From Clostridia bacterium (GTDB taxonomy: Bacteria > Bacillota > Clostridia > Christensenellales > Borkfalkiaceae), in assembly GCA_021202395.1 (NCBI GenBank), contig JAJQDC010000011.1, forward strand, positions 1 through 37,966: DNA of 37,966 nt, written 5' to 3'. Positions 32,316 to 37,966 of this stretch are shown one piece after another (position 1 is the stretch's first letter; each line of letters begins with the position of its first letter). Below the pieces are notes generated by a model. The model had not been told where the DNA came from and did no database searches. It saw nothing but the letters and a program-made list of their open reading frames with translations. Both the position numbers and the translations under genes were made by a program.

Positions 32316-32667
32316 AAACTAACTCCGCTCGCTAATTTTTTTCTTAATTGCCACTAAAAGCCTATACTTGGCTTCCCCTTTTATGGGGGGGGGGACAAGG
32401 TGTCGTTGTCATTGCGAGCGTAGCGTGGCAATCGTAGTAAAATACTCGTACCACTTTTATACGATTCTTCGCTTACGCTCTGAATAACAAGTTGCGCTAA
32501 AACATTGTCCCGCCCTTGGCTCCCTTATTAGGGGAGCTGGCAGCCATCAGGCTGACTGAGGGGTTCACCTTGTTATATGCCAAACCCTTCCCCCACTACG
32601 TGGTCCCCCTTCCCTGATAAGGACGGCAAGGAGTATTATTACGTTTTCCTGCCTGTTGAATAATAAT
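32316..32667. repeat. Gene-free gap filled with intergenic repeats
   Basis: Contains TTCCCCTTTTATGGGGGG (32372-32389), CATTGCGAGCGTAGCGTGGC (32410-32429), TATACGATTCTTCGCTTACG (32459-32478) and GGGAGCTGGC...GACTGAGGGG (32532-32565), the same families seen elsewhere in the window. It separates two same-strand genes; no terminator or gene recognised. Confidence 0.7.
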
Positions 32668-33810
32668 TTACACCCCGAATAATTCAGCAAGTTCTTCTTT
32701 GTCTATCTTGCTGCCTATTACGCACAGCCTGCCCGTGTAGGCAGCGCAGCCATCGCGCACTTCGGGTTCACCCGGGACGTAGTCAAAGTGCAGCCAGCCG
32801 CCGTTTTTACCCTTTACTATGCCCTTGGCACGCAATACCGTTCCGTACTGTACGGAGTTTGTAAGCGAAGACAGTGCGGCGGTAAGCTCTTCTTTGGTAA
32901 AGCTCTTAGCCGTCTCTACACCCCAGCTTTCAAATACTTCGTCGGCGTGATGGTGGTGATGGTGTTCATGCTCATGGTCGTGCTCTTCGTGGTCATGGTC
33001 GTGGTGATGGCCGCAGCCGCATTCTTCGCCATGTTCATGCTCATGGTCATGCTCGTCGTCATCATGGTGATGATGTTCGTGCTCTTCATCTTCGTCATGG
33101 TGGCAGTGCCCGTCGTGGTCGTGGTGATGGTGCTCGTGCTCTTCTTCGTCATCGTCATGATGATGGTGATGTTCGTGGCAATGTTCTTTGAGTTCCGCAA
33201 GCATATCGGTAAGGGTATCGCTGTGTTCCATTGCAGCCAATATATCTTTACCGTCAAGCTCCTGCCAGGGGGTAGTTACAAGGGTAGCCTTTGCATTGTG
33301 CTCTCGCACGAGTTCGGCAGCCTTTGCAAGCTTTTCTTCGCCAGCTACGTCGGCATGGCTGAATACAATGCAGTTGGCGGTTTCTATCTGGTCGTTAAAA
33401 AATTCACCAAAGTTCTTCATATACATTTTGCACTTTGCCGCATCCACTACCGCCGTATAGGTGTTAATAACGCTGTCGGGCAGCTCTGCGCTGTATACCG
33501 CTTTTATTACGTCAGAAAGTTTACCTACGCCTGAAGGCTCAATCAAAATTCTGTCGGGATGGTATTCTTCGTAAACTTTGTTCAGCGCCTTGGCAAAATC
33601 GCCCACCAGCGAACAGCAGATACAGCCGGAGTTAAGCTCGTTAATCTTAATTCCTGCTTCGGCAAGGAAACCGCCGTCTATACCGATATCGCCGAACTCG
33701 TTTTCTATAAGAACGAGCTTTTCGCCTGAGTAGGCTTCTTTAATAAGTTTTTTTATGAGTGTGGTTTTACCTGCACCCAGAAAACCGGAAAAAATGTCTA
33801 TCTTTGTCAT
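32668..33810 (-). CDS. CobW/ZNG1-type G3E GTPase with histidine-rich metal-binding region
   Basis: 380 residues. Walker A is GFLGAGKT (9-16), ENEFG and the metal-sensing CICC (63-66) follow, Walker B is ILIEPSGVG, and NKxD reads SHAD. Residues 210-288 are almost only His, Asp and Glu, with about 39 His and a CGCG. A CobW_C domain ends it. Proteins of this type pass zinc (some cobalt or nickel) to target enzymes in the cytosol using GTP. AGAAGG lies before the ATG. No Zur-type site was recognised upstream. Confidence 0.92.
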   Translation of the reverse strand: MTKIDIFSGFLGAGKTTLIKKLIKEAYSGEKLVLIENEFGDIGIDGGFLAEAGIKINELNSGCICCSLVGDFAKALNKVYEEYHPDRILIEPSGVGKLSDVIKAVYSAELPDSVINTYTAVVDAAKCKMYMKNFGEFFNDQIETANCIVFSHADVAGEEKLAKAAELVREHNAKATLVTTPWQELDGKDILAAMEHSDTLTDMLAELKEHCHEHHHHHDDDEEEHEHHHHDHDGHCHHDEDEEHEHHHHDDDEHDHEHEHGEECGCGHHHDHDHEEHDHEHEHHHHHHADEVFESWGVETAKSFTKEELTAALSSLTNSVQYGTVLRAKGIVKGKNGGWLHFDYVPGEPEVRDGCAAYTGRLCVIGSKIDKEELAELFGV

Positions 33811-33851
33811 AAAATACCTTCTTGTAAATCTGGATAGAAAATACTTACCCG

Positions 33852-33990
33852 AAAGGCTTCCCCTTGAGGGGAAGCTGTCAACGATAGTTGACTGATGATG
33901 TGTTGGATATTTTTAAATAACACCTCATCCACCGCAAGCGGTCCCCCTTCTACTGTGTATGCTTCGCTACCCTCAAGGGGAAGGCTCCAT
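33852..33990. repeat. Palindromic CTTCCCC element with inverted ends
   Basis: Begins GGCTTCCCCTTGAGGGG and ends CCCTCAAGGGGAAGGCT, which are inverted copies. Inside are TGTCAACGATAGTTGACTGA (internal palindrome) and CACCTCATCCACCGCAAGCG. No ORF. Looks like a small non-autonomous palindromic element; parts recur at 18952 and 31190. Confidence 0.7.
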
Positions 33991-34111
33991 ATAGTAATAA
34001 ATTTTCTGCCCTTTTATTTTCTACCTTATTATATAACCCGATTTACAAAAAAGCAAACGGTTGAACAGGTTTATTATTGATTATATTATTTTGGGTTTTT
34101 TATTAAAAGTA

Positions 34112-34140
34112 TTGACAAATAAACATATTATAATTATAAT
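34112..34140 (+). promoter_or_regulatory. Promoter of brnTA
   Basis: TTGACA (34112-34117), a 17-bp spacer and TATAAT (34135-34140). The ATG at 34147 is 6 nt further on and falls at the predicted start point. Confidence 0.85.
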
Positions 34141-34146
34141 ATAATT

Positions 34147-34446
34147 ATGGATGAAATACGATTTGAGTGGGACGAAAATAAAAATACCACAAATAAAGAA
34201 AAACATAAAATTTCGTTTGAAGAAGCCCAGACTGTATTTTATGATGAGAACGCATTAGTCATAAGTGATCCCGAACATTCTTATTCTGAAGAAAGGTTCA
34301 TAATATTAGGATTCAGCATTATGGCAAATTTACTTGTTGTATGCCATTGCTACCGTCAGACAGACGAATTAATACGTATTATTTCGGCACGTAAAGCTAC
34401 TAAAAACGAAGAAAAACAATATACAGGAGGTAACAATTATGATTGA
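34147..34446 (+). CDS. brnT: BrnT-family toxin (type II, RNase)
   Basis: 99 residues of the BrnT (DUF497) family: FEWDENKNTTNKEKHKISFE with the conserved FEWDxxK-N-x-KH start, the ISDPEHSYSEERFIILGFS centre and IRIISARKATKNE at the end, which carries the conserved RxISARxA motif. BrnT toxins cut RNA and are blocked by BrnA. The toxin gene comes first, as is normal for this family. No Shine-Dalgarno and a promoter 6 nt upstream suggest a leaderless mRNA. It overlaps brnA by 8 bp. Confidence 0.9.
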   Translation: MDEIRFEWDENKNTTNKEKHKISFEEAQTVFYDENALVISDPEHSYSEERFIILGFSIMANLLVVCHCYRQTDELIRIISARKATKNEEKQYTGGNNYD

Positions 34447-34648
34447 TGAATACGATTTTTCTAATGCAACAAAAAACCCTTACGCAAAAAAATTAAAAAA
34501 GCAAATTACCATTAATCTAAATAACGATACCATTAATTATTTTAAGCAGCTTTCTGACACAACGGGAATACCCTATCAGACGCTGATTAACATGTATCTT
34601 ACTGACTGCGCTAAAAATAAAAGGCAGATTAACATTACCTGGGATTAA
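34439..34648 (+). CDS. brnA: BrnA-family antitoxin
   Basis: 69 residues with YDFSNATKNPYAKKLKKQIT and the ribbon-helix-helix part ITINLNNDTINYFKQLSDTTG then IPYQTLINMYLTDCA. BrnA binds BrnT and represses the operon. AGGAGGT just before the ATG is a perfect ribosome binding site, in contrast to the leaderless toxin, which may favour antitoxin synthesis. Confidence 0.9.
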   Translation: MIDEYDFSNATKNPYAKKLKKQITINLNNDTINYFKQLSDTTGIPYQTLINMYLTDCAKNKRQINITWD

Positions 34649-34680
34649 TACCGTTAATTCCGCCATACTACGGGGTTAAA

Positions 34681-34713
34681 CTAAAAACGGCAGGGGTATC
34701 CTGCCGTTTTTAG
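34681..34713. terminator. Bidirectional terminator between brnA and the DUF2188 gene
   Basis: A 14-bp stem, CTAAAAACGGCAGG (34681-34694) with CCTGCCGTTTTTAG (34700-34713), between convergent genes. Confidence 0.85.
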
Positions 34714-34751
34714 TTTATAATTTTTTATGTAAATTTAACTGCTAAAATAAA

Positions 34752-35426
34752 TTATTTATCAGATTTTTTCTTGTAGTTAAGGCGGCGGAAAGTTCCGTCT
34801 TCTTTATGGATCATAATGCTTGCTTCCTGCCTTTGGGCAAGATCTTTGGCGTAATCTATAGCTTCTGCCTGGGTGTTAAACAGCTTAATGGCTTTGGCGC
34901 CGTTGTTGAACTTTACCTGCCACTTGCCGTCTGCCTTGCGCTTTGTTATATGGTATACCTTGGCAGATTTCTTTTTATCGTCTGCGGCGGAATCGTCTTC
35001 CTTTTCCTGTACGGAAGCATTATCCTGCTTGGCCTTTTCGGTTTTTGCCGTCTGTGCAGAAGGCTTTTCCTGTTTGGTTGTCCGGGCAGCCGCAGGCTGT
35101 TTTGCCGTGGTTGACGGTTTTTCTGTTTTTACCGTCTCCTTTTTAGCAGGCTGGCTCTTTTGCTCAGCAACAGGTTCAACTTTAACTTCTGTAGTTGCGT
35201 CCGCTTCAGAAGGCTGTTCGGGCTGAGATTGTTCCTTTGCAGCTTCTTCCTTTACGGGTTCTTCCTGCTCGGCGATGCGCTCCGCCTTTTTAGTTCTGTA
35301 TATTTTAGCAAGCACTACTGCAATTACAATAATAAGTACTACTATGACAGCCGCTATAACCAGCCACAGCCATACCGGCAAGCCCGCCCATTCGTTTGTA
35401 AAAAAGTTTGAAGCAAATAAAAACAT
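34752..35426 (-). CDS. Membrane-anchored protein with C-terminal DUF2188 domain
   Basis: 224 residues from ATG 35426 (MFLFASNFF), with AAGGGG about 12 nt upstream; an in-frame GTG four codons earlier is less likely. A membrane segment lies at about 15-40 (WLWLVIAAVIVVLIIVIAVV), followed by a Glu/Ala/Gln/Lys-rich low-complexity linker (about 45-150). A DUF2188 domain ends it (VYHITKRKADGKWQVKFNNG, TQAEAIDYAKDLAQRQEASI). DUF2188 proteins are small and unassigned. Both ends of the anchor suggest a cytoplasmic C-terminus. Confidence 0.78.
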   Translation of the reverse strand: MFLFASNFFTNEWAGLPVWLWLVIAAVIVVLIIVIAVVLAKIYRTKKAERIAEQEEPVKEEAAKEQSQPEQPSEADATTEVKVEPVAEQKSQPAKKETVKTEKPSTTAKQPAAARTTKQEKPSAQTAKTEKAKQDNASVQEKEDDSAADDKKKSAKVYHITKRKADGKWQVKFNNGAKAIKLFNTQAEAIDYAKDLAQRQEASIMIHKEDGTFRRLNYKKKSDK

Positions 35427-35477
35427 ATTTACTGACACCCCTTTTGGTGGATTAACGCTTTTGCGTTTTGTACTTTT

Positions 35478-35505
35478 ATTATACTTAAACAGCAGAATTT
35501 GTCAA
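35478..35505 (-). promoter_or_regulatory. Promoter of the DUF2188 gene
   Basis: On the minus strand TTGACA (35505-35500), a 16-bp spacer and TATAAT (35483-35478). Confidence 0.75.
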
Positions 35506-35625
35506 GCATCGGGTGAAGAATATTATACGGTGTTATCAGGGGTTCACATTATTTTACGGTAATGCCCCCTTTGCAACGTCATAAATGTACTGCCGTTAAA
35601 TAAGGTACCCGCCCATATACAAAAA

Positions 35626-35653
35626 CCATTCCCGCCGTGTTGGGCGGGAATGG
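35626..35653 (-). terminator. Rho-independent terminator of the EF-G-like gene
   Basis: CCATTCCCGCC (35626-35636) pairs with GGCGGGAATGG (35643-35653) and is followed by TTTTT on the minus strand. It is about 90 nt after the stop. The rest of 35506-35744 shows no gene. Confidence 0.85.
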
Positions 35654-35744
35654 AATATTTATCTTATTTTCAGTTCAATTCAGCCAGCTAATCATTTCAA
35701 CAATCTCATTATTAAAATTTGCAAGCTTAATATTACGTAAACTC

Positions 35745-37787
35745 TTACTTTAAAAGCGCCTGTAAAACGGTATCGGGAGCCTGCTCATAGCGTTCAAAAG
35801 TTTCTACAAACTTGCCCCTGCCCTGTGTGAGCGAGCGCAATGCCGTTGCATACGTAAGCAGTTCAGACTTGGGTGCTTCTGCCGTAATAACCTGCATATC
35901 GTCCTGCGCGTCCATTCCTATTATCCTGCCGCGGCGCTTATTCAAGTCGCCTAAAACGTCGCCAAGGTACTGTTCGGGTACGCCGATACGCAGTTTGGAA
36001 TACGGCTCTAACAGAACGGGTTTAGCGTTTTTGATGCCTTCTTTAAATGCAATTTCTGCAGCCGCTTTAAAGGCAGCTTCTGAACTGTCTACATCGTGGT
36101 AGCTGCCGTCGGTAAGCACCGCCCTTACCCTGATTACGGGGTAGCCTGCAAGCACGCCGTGGGGAAGGCACTCTATAAGCCCCTTTTCTACCGCAGGGAT
36201 ATACTGCTTGGGTACCGAGCCGCCGACAACTTCTTCTGCAAATTCAAAGTCGTTTTCGCACGGTTCAAAGCGTACTTTGCAATGGCCGTACTGACCGTGG
36301 CCGCCCGACTGCTTTTTGTACTTGCCTTCTGCAAGCGAAGTGCCTAAAATGGTCTCTTTATAGTTTATTGCAGGCGTACGCAGGTCTGCGTCCGCACCGA
36401 ATTTTGCTTTGAGCTTTTTGTTGATAATATCAAGGTGCACTTCGCCCTGGCCGCCGATAAGCGTTTCACCGGTGTCTGCCTGTTTGGTTACGGTAAACGA
36501 TTTGTCTTCTTCCATTAAACGGGAAAGACCTGTAAATACCTTATCTTCCGTACCCTTGACTTTGGCATATACTGCCATGTAGAGCACGGGGCGGGGGAAC
36601 AGTATGGGGTCAAACTGTATGGGCGCACTGTCTGCGCAGAGCGTATCGCCCGTGTTGGTGTTGGTAAGTTTGGATACCGCGCCTATATCGCCCGCTTCCA
36701 GTTCGGATATGGCTTCCTGCTTTTTGCCCTTTACCGAGTAAATGGCGTTGATTCGTTCGGGCTGGCCCGTGGTAGCGTTGAGCACGGTCATGCCCGATTT
36801 AAGCACGCCCCTGCATACCCTTATGTAGTTCATCTTGCCGACGAACGGGTCTACCGCAGTTTTGAATACCTGTGCCGCGAAGGGCTGTTCAGAATCGCAC
36901 TCTACGCTTATAACTTCGTCTTTGGCAATATCAGTGGCAAGAAGATCCCTTCTTTCTGCCGCTTCGGGCATATACTTTACAATCTCGTTCATAAGATTGA
37001 TAACGCCCCTGTTCTGCAGCGCGCTGCCCGCCATTACGGGTATAACGTTTATATTTAAAATACCCTTGCGTATGCCATGTATGATTTCGTCGCGGGAAAG
37101 TTCACCCGTTTCAAAGTATTTTTCCAGAAGGATATCGTCGTTTTCGGCAGCCGTTTCGGTAAGGGATAGTACCATCTCTTCCACTTCTGCAGCCTTGTCT
37201 TCGGGAATGGGTATGTCTTCGGGGCCCGATCCCGTAAAGCGGAACGCCTTGCCGGTGAGCGCGTTAATTACGCCCGTCATTTTGCTGCCTTCCATAATGG
37301 GTATCTGTATGGGAGCAATCTTGCCGTGATACTTTTCCTGCAGAGCGGCCACCGTTGCGTTATAGTCGGCGTTGTCTTTATCCATGCCGTTGATAAAAAT
37401 AACCATGGGCTTGCTGCCTTTAAGGCAAGCCGATATAGCCTTTTCTGCACCCACCGTTACCGTGCCGTTTGCACCCGTAACTACCAGAGCGCCGCCGCAG
37501 GCACGCATTGCCTGGTTAAACTCCCCCTCAAAGTCGTAAAACCCTGGTACGTCTATAAGGTTAATTTTGGTCTCTTCCCAGATTGTGTTAGACACCGAAA
37601 GGGATACCGACATTTTACGGGCTATTTCCTGCTCGTCGAAGTCGCTTACGGTAGTACCGTTATCTACCTTTCCCATACGGTCTATTGTGCCGCCGTTGAA
37701 TAAAATTGCTTCGCACAGGGTGGTTTTACCCTCGCCGCTGTGCCCTATTATTGCGATGTTGCGAATGTTCTTTGCTTTGATACTCAT
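35745..37787 (-). CDS. Elongation factor G paralogue (EF-G-like GTPase)
   Basis: 680 residues from ATG 37787 (MSIKAKNIRN), which has AAGGGA upstream; an in-frame ATG at 37838 would add 17 residues. All five EF-G domains are present (GTPase, domain II, then LLLE-like EGKYKKQSGGHGQYGHCKV domain IV and the C-terminal EF-G fold). The G motifs differ from true EF-G: the P-loop is GHSGEGKT (15-22), G3 is DVPGFYDF (79-86, no catalytic His), and G4 is NGMD (133-136, Gly for Lys). It is probably a second EF-G with altered GTP use. The canonical fusA is not in the window. Confidence 0.88.
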   Translation of the reverse strand: MSIKAKNIRNIAIIGHSGEGKTTLCEAILFNGGTIDRMGKVDNGTTVSDFDEQEIARKMSVSLSVSNTIWEETKINLIDVPGFYDFEGEFNQAMRACGGALVVTGANGTVTVGAEKAISACLKGSKPMVIFINGMDKDNADYNATVAALQEKYHGKIAPIQIPIMEGSKMTGVINALTGKAFRFTGSGPEDIPIPEDKAAEVEEMVLSLTETAAENDDILLEKYFETGELSRDEIIHGIRKGILNINVIPVMAGSALQNRGVINLMNEIVKYMPEAAERRDLLATDIAKDEVISVECDSEQPFAAQVFKTAVDPFVGKMNYIRVCRGVLKSGMTVLNATTGQPERINAIYSVKGKKQEAISELEAGDIGAVSKLTNTNTGDTLCADSAPIQFDPILFPRPVLYMAVYAKVKGTEDKVFTGLSRLMEEDKSFTVTKQADTGETLIGGQGEVHLDIINKKLKAKFGADADLRTPAINYKETILGTSLAEGKYKKQSGGHGQYGHCKVRFEPCENDFEFAEEVVGGSVPKQYIPAVEKGLIECLPHGVLAGYPVIRVRAVLTDGSYHDVDSSEAAFKAAAEIAFKEGIKNAKPVLLEPYSKLRIGVPEQYLGDVLGDLNKRRGRIIGMDAQDDMQVITAEAPKSELLTYATALRSLTQGRGKFVETFERYEQAPDTVLQALLK

Positions 37788-37844
37788 AATATAAAGTCCC
37801 TTACCATAAAATTTGAACGGCGGTAAATTACCCCGCATAAATCA

Positions 37845-37872
37845 ATTATACATTATTTTGGCAAAAAATCAA
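37845..37872 (-). promoter_or_regulatory. Promoter of the EF-G-like gene
   Basis: On the minus strand TTGATT (37872-37867), a 16-bp spacer and TATAAT (37850-37845). The first in-frame ATG (37838) is 6 nt downstream, at the predicted start. Confidence 0.65.
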
Positions 37873-37945
37873 TACCTAAATGTAAACTTATGGCAAAGTG
37901 CATAAAATTGAGTTTGTTTAATTTTAAGTGGTAATAAACCCCACC

Positions 37946-37966
37946 CCGCCGCACAAAGTGCGGCGG
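37946..37966 (-). terminator. Hairpin at the right edge
   Basis: CCGCCGCAC (37946-37954) pairs with GTGCGGCGG (37958-37966) around AAA. Probably the 3' hairpin of a minus-strand gene beyond the window; a T-tract is not visible. Confidence 0.4.

Noticed and set aside
32945-33185. CRISPR-like or minisatellite repeats
   Set aside because: The repeats are codon-sized, irregular and in frame with a clear CobW gene; there are no spacers.
32788-33534. A 248-codon plus-strand frame antisense to the His-rich CobW gene
   Set aside because: Its Val/Met-rich protein is simply the complement of the His/Asp/Glu codon repeats; no start signals or known domain.
1-37966. tRNA, rRNA, integrase, transposase or CRISPR genes
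   Set aside because: None was recognised on either strand; the mobile-looking sequences are all short non-coding repeats.

Overview
The window looks like a chromosomal segment of an uncultured, low-to-mid GC Clostridia-type Firmicute, possibly of the gut Christensenellales kind (the lineage is inferred and uncertain). The evidence is a continuous S10-spc-alpha ribosomal operon on the minus strand, the zinc forms of uS14, uS4, bL31 and bL36, strong TTGACA/TATAAT promoters with AAGGAG ribosome binding sites, and a bL31, DUF1385, PrmC, RF1 gene order. No rRNA, tRNA or CRISPR array was seen.

Layout. 1-2130: a lipoprotein cut by the left edge, a divergent XRE regulator, a Phd/RelE-type toxin-antitoxin pair and a DtxR/MntR-like regulator. 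2474-5839 (minus): prfA, a fused DUF1385-PrmC gene and rpmE, which make RF1, its methyltransferase and bL31. 6027-10399 (plus): a medium-chain dehydrogenase without catalytic zinc ligands, a HAD phosphatase overlapping a YfcE-type phosphoesterase, and an AAA ATPase with long palindromes at its promoter. 10455-12879: three small membrane proteins, an XRE repressor with two operators, a PH-domain protein and a zinc-ribbon membrane protein. 12990-30448 (minus): rpsJ-rplC-D-W-B-rpsS-rplV-rpsC-rplP-rpmC-rpsQ-rplN-X-E-rpsN-H-rplF-R-rpsE-rpmD-rplO-secY-adk-map-KOW protein-infA-rpmJ-rpsM-K-D-rpoA-rplQ, from one strong promoter to a terminator after rplQ. 31368-33810 (minus): two CobW-type G3E GTPases, one with a YcgQ-like C-terminal domain and one with a histidine-rich metal-binding region. 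34147-34648: brnTA. 34752-37838 (minus): a membrane-anchored DUF2188 protein and an EF-G paralogue.

The most unusual content is non-coding and lies inside the ribosomal operon. A structured RNA of about 160-230 nt occurs three times in the sense orientation, before rplN, before the KOW-protein gene and before rpmJ. Base changes between copies are compensated in four helices, which points to selection on RNA structure. I cannot assign it to a known family. A separate predicted H-type pseudoknot enclosed by a 7-bp helix lies between rpmJ and rpsM, where the E. coli alpha-operon S4-binding pseudoknot lies. The rpsJ leader carries a possible attenuator.

Two other patterns recur. At least six genes have a consensus promoter only 6-11 nt upstream of an ATG with no Shine-Dalgarno sequence, so leaderless transcripts are likely. 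Intergenic gaps are filled with several families of palindromic, non-coding repeats, including two copies of a composite of about 300 bp.
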